From: Sphingomicrobium arenosum
GTDB taxonomy: Bacteria; Pseudomonadota; Alphaproteobacteria; Sphingomonadales; Sphingomonadaceae
Length of the DNA stretch: 64,000 nt
NCBI RefSeq assembly: GCF_026157085.1
Contig: NZ_JANPVN010000001.1
Span: 2,329,001-2,393,000 of the forward strand
Direction: 5' to 3'
The position numbers were made by a program, and so were the translations under genes. Positions 46,801-54,386 of this stretch are shown piece by piece. The notes beneath the pieces were generated by a model that saw nothing but the letters and a program-made list of their open reading frames with translations, was not told the origin of the DNA and searched no databases. The number at the start of each line of letters is the position of its first letter. Within the stretch, counting starts at the first letter, position 1.

Positions 46801-49800
46801 CGCCACTCTGACCATCACCATCAACGGCTCGAACCAGCCGCCGACGGGGACCGTCGGCAATGTTGTCGTGTCCGAAGAAGGGCTAGACGACGGGCTCGCC
46901 GACGACGAGCCGGTGCCGACCGACGATACCGACAGCGACACCGACACCGGGACGCTGAATTTCTCGGACGGCGATACGGGCGACGTGCTCAGCTACACGC
47001 TCGGCGATCCGTCGACGGTAGTGGGATATCAGGCGCTCTACACCGCCGACGGTCAGGAAATTCAGTGGGATACGAGCGATCCCAATGTCCTCATCGGCCA
47101 TACCGGCGATCCGACCGACCCGGTCATCACCATCAGCATCGATTATGGTGCCGACCTCGATGATCCGAGCGACGATTTCTACACCGTCGACCTCGACCAG
47201 CCGCTGTTCCACGGCACGCAGGGCGGCGACAATCCGGGCGATGGCAATATCGAGGGTGAACTCGACATCGTCATCCCGCTGACCGTCTCGGACGGCAATG
47301 GCGGCGAGCTCGACACCAGCTTCACGGTCGAGATCGAGGACGACAGTCCCGAAGTGACCGCCGACGACAATTTCGACGGCCAGGAAGAAATTCCGACCCT
47401 CGTCGTCACCAGCGATGCCGAGATCACCGACGTGTCGAACGCGGTCGACTTCTCGGGCGCCTTCACCTTCGAATCGGGCGGCGACGGCTATCTGGGCGGC
47501 AGCCTCGACAGCGCGGTCACCTATTCGCTCGAGGTCGACGATAGCGTCGCGACCGGCATCTTCGACACCAAGACGGGGCTCGAGGTCCAGCTGGAGGTCG
47601 ATGGCGACGGGCTCGTCCACGGCTTCGTCAACGATCCCGACGAAGGCAAGGTCGACGTCTTCACCGTATCGGTGGACGGCGATGGCCAGGTGACCGTCAC
47701 CCAGTATCGCGCGGTCGAACATTATGACGGCGCCGCCGTTCCGGCCAACGAAAGCGACGTCAACGAGGCGATCGCCGACGGGGCGCTGAGCCTGACGGCG
47801 CGCGTCTACGACCAGGATTACGATTATGCCGCGGACAGCATCGATCTCGGCAGCCGTATCCGCTTCGCCGACGACGGCGTCGAAGCGGTCGACGATGCCG
47901 ACGAGGTAACCGACGCGGCTGGCTTCTACGAAGCGAGCGGCAACGTCATCACCGACGCCGAGAACAATGGCGACAACGGCGCCGACAATGTCAGCGAGGA
48001 CCTGCCCAACGAGATCATCCAGATCGACGGCTACGCCGGCGACAGCGACGGCCGCCCGGTCGGCGACCTCGACACGCAGATGACCGTCGAGGGCCAATAT
48101 GGCACGCTCGTCATCAACGCCGACGGCAGCTATACCTATACGCTCGACACCAATGGCGCCGATTACGACGACATCGTCGCGCTGGGTGACGGCGAGACGC
48201 TGACCGACACCTTTACCTATACGCTGTCCGATGGCGACGACGACACGGCGACCGCCGACCTCGTCATCACGATCAACGGCATCGACGATGGCCCCTATGG
48301 CAATGTCGACGGCGCGGTGGTGTCGGAAGAAGGGCTCGACAACGACCCGTTCATCGGTAACCCCGACGGCGATCCCGCCTCGGTGCTCGACCCGGCCGAC
48401 CCGTCGGACGATGATTATACCGACAACACCAATGCGGCGAGCGTCGAAGTCACCATGAACTTCGCCGATCCCGACAATGACGAGCTCGACTATATCCTCG
48501 GCGATCCGTCGACCGTGGACGGCAACGCCACGCTCTATGCCGCCGATGGCAGCGAGATCGAGTGGACCGTGACCAACAGCGGCGCGACCCTGACCGGGCG
48601 CGACGGGTCGGGCGATACGGTCATCGTCATCCAGATCAACCAGAACGGTGCCAACGACACCTCGGACGACAGCTATACCGTCACGCTCTACGAGCCGGTC
48701 TATCATGACGGCGGCGACGAGGCGTTCGACGGCGATGGCAATATCGAGGGCGAACTGTCGTTCCTCGTCCCGCTGACGGTGTCGGACGGCACCCCGGCGA
48801 ACGATCTCGAAACGACCATCAAGATCAACATCGAAGACGACAAGCCGGTCGTCACCGATGCGGCCGAACCGCCCGCGATCAACGGCCTGCAGACGTCCGA
48901 TGCCACGCTCGGCGATGCCGGTGAGGACACGCAGGACTATTCGGGCCAATTCTCGGTCGCCTTTGGCGGCGACGGGCCGCAGGGCGGCAATGCCGCGACG
49001 GCAGTCGAGTATACGCTCGGCCTCAACTACGACTTGAGCACCGACAGCACCGGGCTCGTCGATACCGCGACCGGCAATGAGGTCGAACTGCGCCTCAACG
49101 GTGCAGGCGAGGTCGAGGGTTATTATGACGATGGCGGCGACGGCGTGGTGGTCTTCACCCTGTCGGTCGACGGCGCCGGCGTCGTGACGCTCAACCAGGA
49201 ACGCGCGGTCGAACATTATGACGGTGCGTCCGTACCGGCGAATGAGAGCGATGTTCCCGAGACGATTTCGGGCACCGACGTCATCACGCTGACCGCGACC
49301 GCGACCGACGATGATGACGACAGCGCCAGCCACACGATCGACATCACCGGCGACATCAGCTTTGCCGACGATGCGCCAAGCATCAGCGCCGATCCGGTGG
49401 CGGACGACTTCACCATCGCGCTCGATGAAAGCCGTCCCGAAGATACGGACGTCGATGGTGTGAACCTCACCGACGGCGATGTCAGCGTGTCGGTCGACGT
49501 GTCGGGCTATTTCAGCCTGGACGACAGCGAGCTTGCTGACGATCCCGACGTCAACACCGACCTGTCGAACGACCAGCCGAACACGATCGCTTATTCGATG
49601 TTCCTGGCGGGCGGGCTCGCCGGGGTGGCCTCGGGTGTCTATGCGATCGCCGACGATGGCGGCCAGGGCGCCGAGATCACGCTCTATTACTTCGACCATG
49701 ATAACGACGCCGACACCCCTGACATCATCGTCGGATCGACGGCGGCGGATGCGGACAGCATCAATGGTCTTAACAGCTACTTCCAGATCGAAGTGGACGG

Positions 49801-52800
49801 CGATGGCCAGGTGATCTTCACCCAATTCGAAAACGTCTGGCATGGCGATGACAGCGACAATGACGATGCGGTGTCGCTCGACCTCGCTGACAACACGCTG
49901 GGCGTGACGGCGACCATCACCGATGGCGACGACGACAGCGCCAGCGCTACGCTCGACCTGTCGGGCGGCGTGTTCGTGATCGAGGATGACGGCCCCGTCG
50001 TCACCGACGCCACGATCGACCGCACCGTCGATGAGGATGGCGTCACCGACGGCATCCCCGGCGGGGAGGGCGATGTCGACGGCGAAATCACCGAAGTCAC
50101 CGGCAGCGTCGCCTCGCTGTTCGACCTCGGCAGCGATACGCCCGGCAGCTATGGCATCAACACCGACACCTCGGGATTGCCCCCGCTGGCTTCGGGCGGC
50201 CTCCCGGTGCTCTATGACGTGACGGGCGATACGCTGACGGCCTATGTCGTCGACCCCGACACCTTGGTCGAGACGTCGGTCTTCACGCTGCAAGTCGAGA
50301 GCGACGGGACCTATACGTTCACGCTGCTCGCCAATCTCGATCATGCGACGCTCAACGGCCTCGAGGGCGACGACACCGAGAATGATCTCATCCTCGACCT
50401 GTCGGCGGCGATCGTCGGTTATGATGGCGACGGCGACAGCGTGGTCGCGGCCGATGATTCCTTCGAGATCACGGTCGATGACGACACGCCCGTTGAATTC
50501 ACCCCCGACGCGGTCGCCGCGCTCGATGGGAACACCGCGCCGATCACCGCCGATCTCAACCTCCAGATGGGGGCGGACGGGCTCGGCAGCCTGGTGTTCG
50601 ACATCGTCGATAATACGGTGGCGACCGACCAAGAGGGCAATATCCTCAAGGTCGGCACGCAGCAGATCTACCTCTATGGCGACGATACCGGTCAGATTGT
50701 CGGGTCGACCGGCATGAACGGGACGGGGACCATCGCGTTCACCGTCACGCTCAACATGGACGGTACCTATACGTTCGACGTCAACGAGACGATCACCAAC
50801 GGTACGGCGACGAGCTTTACCAACCTGACGACCGCGCGGGCGGGCAACGTCGAATATCGCGCCGTCGGTGCGGGCAACCCCACCAACAACAGCGACAATA
50901 TCGACGTCATCCTGTCGGCGGTCGGCGGCGACGGCACGCAGCAGACGATCAACACCAGTTCGACCTCGATCGGGGTGGCGAACCAGTCGGTCACGGCTGG
51001 CCAGACCGTCCGTTTCGACCTCGTCCAGGATGCGGTCGATGTCGGCGGCAACGCTGGTGGCGGCACGGGCTTCGACTATGACAGCTATAGCGGCACCGAC
51101 CGCTTCCAGCAGACCGTGCCGCAGACCAATGGCCCGGTGAAGTTCGCCACGCTCAACATCGCGGCGGTCGCCGATCCCAACCAGCAGAATGCGCGCGACT
51201 ATTATTTCGACGGGAACGGGCTCGAAGGCACCATCATCGACGTACAGACGGTCGTGATCTACGACTATGCCAAGGTCGGCAATGCGATTGTCCTGCAGGG
51301 GACCTATACGGTCAACAATCCGGGCAATGCGAACACGGTCTCGGTGAACGGCGGCCAATATTCGGTCACCTTCAACAACGATAATACCGTGACGATCACC
51401 GGCATGGGTCCGAACGATCAATATGCGATCGAGACCGATACCGACTTCAACACGGTGCTGGTCAATTCGGACGACAGCAACCAGGGCACGTTCGATCTCG
51501 GCATCTTCACGCTGGGCCGTGAAAGCGCCGGTATCCCCATCAACCAGGACTTCGACATCGTGGCGACCGACGGTGATGGCGACAGCGTGACCGGGTCGAT
51601 CGAGACGACCATCGTCCAGGATTATCCGGGCAATCACGTCGGGACCAATAATGCCGACATCCTGTCGGGCGATGCCGGCAACAATTCGATCGCGGGCAAT
51701 GACGGCAATGACGTGATCAACGGCAACGACGGCAACGACTATCTTTATGGCGGTGCCGGCAATGACGTGATTGCCGGTGGCGCCGGCAACGACATCATCC
51801 GTGGCGGCAATGGCGACGACCAGCTCAATGGCGGGCCGGGTGCCGACACCTTCATCATGTCGAACAGCTCGGTCACCGACGGCAGCGCCGACACGGTTAC
51901 CGACTATGATCCGGTCGAAGGCGACGTGATCGACCTGAGCATGCTGCTCAACGTCACCGGTGGTACCGACCTTGTCGCCGACGGTTATGTGCGCTTCCTC
52001 GACGATGGGACACTGCAGGTGGACGTCGATGGCGGCGGCGACAATTGGACGACTGTCGCGACCGTCTATGAGACCGGATCGACCGCACCGGTTGTTGTCT
52101 ATGTGACCGTGGATAGCCTTGGCGACACGCCGGTACCGGTGGTGGCCCAGCCCGCGCCGCTCGAACTGTCGATGAGCCTGATGGCGGGCACGACGCTCGT
52201 CCTCGCCGACAATGACAATAGCGGCGAAACCAGCAAGTCGCTGATGATGGGGTCGGCGATCGCCATGGGCTTCGGCCTCGCGGCGATGAACGAGCCGGTC
52301 GTGATCCGCGGTGTCGACAGCAACGAGATGGCGGGCGATGACGAACTCGCGCCGATCGTGATGGACAATTACGTTCCGCTCGAGGTCATCTCGCCGATCA
52401 TCGGCGCGCCCGAGGTGTCGGACGAAGGCGGCAATGATGGCGTCGAACCGCTCGACGGCCCGATGCCGGTCGACAGCGGTTGGGACATCGGCGGGCTCGA
52501 CAATGGCGATGCCGACCTTGCGGCGGTCTCGCCGATGGTCGCCGACCAGGCGCCGTTGCCCATGCCCGACATGGGCGCGAGCTTCGGTGGCGGCGATGTC
52601 GCGATGGCCGGGGCCGAGGCGCTTGCCGCACTGGGCGAAGCGGGTGGCAAAGGTGCCCCCGACCTCGCCGCGATCCTTGGCGAGGCGATGGTCGAACTGG
52701 GCGGCGAGGATGCCGTGTCGACCGCGCTCGCCGCGCTTGGCGAAGGCGATGCTGCGCTGGATCAACTGGCCATGTTGCCTGCCAATGATGCTGTGTCGCT

Positions 52801-52903
52801 TTGGGACAGCATGCAATTTGGTGGATTTACCGCCGAAAATGGCGCATTTAGTGAAGCTGAAGCAGCGATGCTTCAACCCGATGCGGGGCTGGCCAACGGC
52901 TAA
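43874..52903 (+). CDS. Giant RTX/VCBS-type repeat adhesin, LapA-like
   Basis: A 3009-residue, strongly acidic surface protein with no Sec signal, expected to leave through the type I system encoded downstream. Residues 1-120 form an N-terminal module (ILPAGTNIDDIQVAGRDLVI) with a PAAG site at 102-105. The middle holds T1SS-143-like repeats beginning VYESG, VCBS-like repeats and DUF5801-like repeats, many starting with DDxP-type calcium-binding linkers. RTX nonapeptides lie at about 2590-2662, then a VC_A0849-type secretion domain (VTDYDPVEGDVIDLSMLL). An extra tail of about 250 residues follows. The PAAG site and the LapG-like protease nearby suggest retention in the outer membrane and regulated release. 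Confidence 0.9.
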   Translation: MRQDDLSMTEGAQGAEDAGQDVVLPENAQRVAPGPGGSVILPAGTNIDDIQVAGRDLVIELPDGSFMIIEGGAVFVPQFIIGGIEVPPTTLAALLIDEEPQPAAGDTPSSGGNFFIPVPNLGPGIPIGDLLPPTELFYTPPEYRELGLVEDNEPEILIDTPEEPFAVPDAVAIVYESGLPEGDGTFRDDGEPEGTASASDGETTTGTFVFTSPDNAGPVVAAGGLTVNGVVVTEVGQIIQGTYGYITITGGLEDGFVTFSYTLTDNTVNGDVTDVFIVTVTDPDGDSDTATLTIGIIDDAPIAVDDVVTLGQGQMGASGDVITGEGSDAGVGSKDTMGADGFGEWGVFDDGTLKIYNGADILIEGDWGTLTVKANGDWSYERFDEGAGGQTDTFVYVIRDADGSEATATLSIVIPDDFPTITPPTSDPSDPSAGDPGTFVYESGIEDGRNGEEGSDADSNSEFTEGVIAYTDGDLPSVFTIQIDGQWVALEVGESYEGDYGTLTIDSIGGGEIAYTYELTDHSNGDNVVEEFAIRVTDPDGPGAADDDVRTGTLRIQIIDDVPTAADDLDNVQEDEGEPVVVNVIGNDTEGADDVDLSNNNPNSNSDGGPVVSGIEYVEGSLTGDGEVTYLGGGEFSYAPAPGETGEVSFDYRIVDGDGDESIATVTIELLPDSVPQVGEAADLAADEDDLEGANADDDQAAPQPIETDGPTNYSGSVTVDFGDNQDTPTQANAMASFAFTAATVTALNAAGLTSDGQLITFVLSPDGHTITGTAAGDTEATITISLDSAVVNAATNEVTYNYSVDLDGPIDHPDQTDGELDPDVEDVFDLPAIGFEVTDADNDAPTGDVGTGSFIVSIRDDVPTAEDDVAEVSDADGLRSAEGNVIDDAPGADEEGADGAEVSRVDGYDGDTDSGSTMEVDGRYGTLTIDAEGNYVYEIDVNGADYADVLALGVNGELTDTFTYYLEDADGDVATATLTITINGSNQPPTGTVGNVVVSEEGLDDGLADDEPVPTDDTDSDTDTGTLNFSDGDTGDVLSYTLGDPSTVVGYQALYTADGQEIQWDTSDPNVLIGHTGDPTDPVITISIDYGADLDDPSDDFYTVDLDQPLFHGTQGGDNPGDGNIEGELDIVIPLTVSDGNGGELDTSFTVEIEDDSPEVTADDNFDGQEEIPTLVVTSDAEITDVSNAVDFSGAFTFESGGDGYLGGSLDSAVTYSLEVDDSVATGIFDTKTGLEVQLEVDGDGLVHGFVNDPDEGKVDVFTVSVDGDGQVTVTQYRAVEHYDGAAVPANESDVNEAIADGALSLTARVYDQDYDYAADSIDLGSRIRFADDGVEAVDDADEVTDAAGFYEASGNVITDAENNGDNGADNVSEDLPNEIIQIDGYAGDSDGRPVGDLDTQMTVEGQYGTLVINADGSYTYTLDTNGADYDDIVALGDGETLTDTFTYTLSDGDDDTATADLVITINGIDDGPYGNVDGAVVSEEGLDNDPFIGNPDGDPASVLDPADPSDDDYTDNTNAASVEVTMNFADPDNDELDYILGDPSTVDGNATLYAADGSEIEWTVTNSGATLTGRDGSGDTVIVIQINQNGANDTSDDSYTVTLYEPVYHDGGDEAFDGDGNIEGELSFLVPLTVSDGTPANDLETTIKINIEDDKPVVTDAAEPPAINGLQTSDATLGDAGEDTQDYSGQFSVAFGGDGPQGGNAATAVEYTLGLNYDLSTDSTGLVDTATGNEVELRLNGAGEVEGYYDDGGDGVVVFTLSVDGAGVVTLNQERAVEHYDGASVPANESDVPETISGTDVITLTATATDDDDDSASHTIDITGDISFADDAPSISADPVADDFTIALDESRPEDTDVDGVNLTDGDVSVSVDVSGYFSLDDSELADDPDVNTDLSNDQPNTIAYSMFLAGGLAGVASGVYAIADDGGQGAEITLYYFDHDNDADTPDIIVGSTAADADSINGLNSYFQIEVDGDGQVIFTQFENVWHGDDSDNDDAVSLDLADNTLGVTATITDGDDDSASATLDLSGGVFVIEDDGPVVTDATIDRTVDEDGVTDGIPGGEGDVDGEITEVTGSVASLFDLGSDTPGSYGINTDTSGLPPLASGGLPVLYDVTGDTLTAYVVDPDTLVETSVFTLQVESDGTYTFTLLANLDHATLNGLEGDDTENDLILDLSAAIVGYDGDGDSVVAADDSFEITVDDDTPVEFTPDAVAALDGNTAPITADLNLQMGADGLGSLVFDIVDNTVATDQEGNILKVGTQQIYLYGDDTGQIVGSTGMNGTGTIAFTVTLNMDGTYTFDVNETITNGTATSFTNLTTARAGNVEYRAVGAGNPTNNSDNIDVILSAVGGDGTQQTINTSSTSIGVANQSVTAGQTVRFDLVQDAVDVGGNAGGGTGFDYDSYSGTDRFQQTVPQTNGPVKFATLNIAAVADPNQQNARDYYFDGNGLEGTIIDVQTVVIYDYAKVGNAIVLQGTYTVNNPGNANTVSVNGGQYSVTFNNDNTVTITGMGPNDQYAIETDTDFNTVLVNSDDSNQGTFDLGIFTLGRESAGIPINQDFDIVATDGDGDSVTGSIETTIVQDYPGNHVGTNNADILSGDAGNNSIAGNDGNDVINGNDGNDYLYGGAGNDVIAGGAGNDIIRGGNGDDQLNGGPGADTFIMSNSSVTDGSADTVTDYDPVEGDVIDLSMLLNVTGGTDLVADGYVRFLDDGTLQVDVDGGGDNWTTVATVYETGSTAPVVVYVTVDSLGDTPVPVVAQPAPLELSMSLMAGTTLVLADNDNSGETSKSLMMGSAIAMGFGLAAMNEPVVIRGVDSNEMAGDDELAPIVMDNYVPLEVISPIIGAPEVSDEGGNDGVEPLDGPMPVDSGWDIGGLDNGDADLAAVSPMVADQAPLPMPDMGASFGGGDVAMAGAEALAALGEAGGKGAPDLAAILGEAMVELGGEDAVSTALAALGEGDAALDQLAMLPANDAVSLWDSMQFGGFTAENGAFSEAEAAMLQPDAGLANG
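46475..47890 (+). repeat. Higher-order repeat unit 1 in the adhesin
   Basis: A 472-codon unit made of a VCBS-like repeat (GNVIDDA, YGTLTIDAEGNYVYEID, TDTFTYYLEDADGD), a segment starting VVSEEGLD with YTLGDPSTV and GDGNIEGEL, and a DUF5801-like segment ending RAVEHYDGAAVPANESDV. The same order recurs directly afterwards. Confidence 0.75.
47891..49366 (+). repeat. Higher-order repeat unit 2 in the adhesin
   Basis: A 492-codon, diverged copy of the preceding unit: GNVITDA, YGTLVINADGSYTYTLD, TDTFTYTLSDGDDD, then VVSEEGLD, ILGDPSTV and GDGNIEGEL, then RAVEHYDGASVPANESDV. It is followed by a third, more distant DUF5801-like segment. Confidence 0.75.
51641..51860 (+). repeat. RTX calcium-binding nonapeptide repeats
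   Basis: About six to seven GGxGxDxUx-type repeats in series (GNDGNDVIN, GNDGNDYLY, GGAGNDVIA, GGAGNDIIR, GGNGDDQLN, GGPGADTFI), the calcium-binding beta-roll typical of type I-secreted proteins, at residues about 2590-2662 of the adhesin. Confidence 0.92.
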
Positions 52904-52966
52904 GCCCCGCCGGGCGGGCGCCTGGGACGGGCGGCTCGCATGTGTGGGACCAGAGAGGGGCAAGAC

Positions 52967-54373
52967 ATGAAGAAGCGTTTGATTGCAGTCGCATCGGTCA
53001 CCATGGCCGCGATCCTTGGAACCCCGGCGCAGGGCGCCGACCTCAGGGAAGCCATCGCCTACGCGCTGCAGACCAGCCCGGAAATCCGGCAGGCCGTGCA
53101 TAATCGCGAGGCGACCATGTACGAGCGGCGCCAGGCCGAAGGGCTCTATTATCCGCGCATCTCGGTCGAAGCCTCGGCGGGGATCCGCAGCCTGCGCAAC
53201 CCGACGCGCCGTTCGCTCGGTATCGCCAGCGACACGCTCTATCCGCGTGAAATCGCGCTGACCGTCGACCAGCTGTTGTTCGACAGTGGCGCGCGCGAGG
53301 CGGAAATTCGCCACCAGGCCGCGCGCACCGATGCCGCTGCAGCGCGCATCGAGGAACGCAGCGAATATATCGCGCTGAACATCAGCCGCGCCTATATCGA
53401 CTATCTGCTCCAGCAACGGCTGGTCGCGATCGCGCAGGACAATGCGCTGTTCCACCGCGGACTCGCGGGCGACCTCCAGCAGGGCGTGGATGCCGGTTCG
53501 ATCTCGATCGCCGACCTTCAACAGGCGCAGGAGCGTCTCCAGTCGGCCGAGGCGCGCGTCGTCGAGGCGCAGGAAGAACTGGACCTCGCCGCGATCAGCT
53601 TCGAGCGCCTGTCGGGCCTCCCGATCGGCGATGTGAGCATGCCGCCCGACCTGTCAAACGCCATGCCCGACACGCTCGGTGCGGCGATCGAACTGGCCCG
53701 GGTCGATAATCCGATGGTCGAGGAAGCCATCGCCGATTATGCTGCCGCGCGCCAGCTCATCAACAAGGCCAAGGGCGAGATGGGGCCGCGCATCAATCTC
53801 GAGGGCCGCGCCCGCTATGGCGAGGATATCGACGGTTTCTCGGGCATCACCGAGGATTATCAGGCGCGCGGCGTCGTGCGCTGGGACGTCTTCAACGGCG
53901 GTACCAACGCCTATAATGTGCGCGAACAGCAGGCGCGGGCCGACGAGGTCCATGCCCGCCTGTTCGAAAAGCAGCGCGATGCCGAGGAACTGGCGCGCAG
54001 CGCCTGGTCGCGGCTTGCGAACCAGGGGCGCCTCGTCGAGGAACTGTCGGCGCAATCGTCGATCACCGACGAACTGCTGCTCTCCTATCGCGAGCAGTTC
54101 AACGTCGGCCGCCGCTCGCTGCTCGACGTGCTCGATGCGCAGAACACCCGCTATAACGTGCAGGCGCAGCTCGAGACCGCGCAGCTGGCGCAGCTCTACG
54201 CGCAATATCGCGTGCTCGCCGCCACCAACCGCCTTGTCGAGGCGATGGACGTTGAAATGGCGACGCCCGCTTACGAGCAGGATCGCCTGCAATATTGGGT
54301 CAATCCGGTGCCTGCCACGGATCTCGAGGAAGAGAGCCTCGAATATCCGATGATGGGCCCGCCGGCCAATTAA
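52967..54373 (+). CDS. TolC-family outer membrane channel of the type I system (LapE-like)
   Basis: A 468-residue outer-membrane efflux protein with a Sec signal (KKRLIAVASVTMAAILGTPAQG-A) and the two-fold TolC repeat: DLREAIAYALQTSPEIRQA at the start of the mature protein and QLINKAKGEMGPRINLEGRA in the second half. AGAGGGG lies six bases upstream of the ATG at 52967. It follows the adhesin by 63 bp and precedes the secretion ATPase by 13 bp, forming the outer part of its exporter. Confidence 0.92.
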   Translation: MKKRLIAVASVTMAAILGTPAQGADLREAIAYALQTSPEIRQAVHNREATMYERRQAEGLYYPRISVEASAGIRSLRNPTRRSLGIASDTLYPREIALTVDQLLFDSGAREAEIRHQAARTDAAAARIEERSEYIALNISRAYIDYLLQQRLVAIAQDNALFHRGLAGDLQQGVDAGSISIADLQQAQERLQSAEARVVEAQEELDLAAISFERLSGLPIGDVSMPPDLSNAMPDTLGAAIELARVDNPMVEEAIADYAAARQLINKAKGEMGPRINLEGRARYGEDIDGFSGITEDYQARGVVRWDVFNGGTNAYNVREQQARADEVHARLFEKQRDAEELARSAWSRLANQGRLVEELSAQSSITDELLLSYREQFNVGRRSLLDVLDAQNTRYNVQAQLETAQLAQLYAQYRVLAATNRLVEAMDVEMATPAYEQDRLQYWVNPVPATDLEEESLEYPMMGPPAN

Positions 54374-54386
54374 CGAACGGATATGA

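Noticed and set aside
51641..51860. CRISPR-like short regular repeats
   Set aside because: The period is 27 bp without unique spacers and encodes RTX nonapeptides in frame.
46883..53521. Very long open frame antisense to the adhesin gene (over 2,200 codons), and another of about 830 codons at 43820-46312
   Set aside because: The adhesin's Asp/Gly/Val/Thr-rich codons in GC-rich DNA suppress stops on the opposite strand. The antisense products are low-complexity (repeats of DxRI/VAIG type), match no fold, and overlap a well-supported gene.
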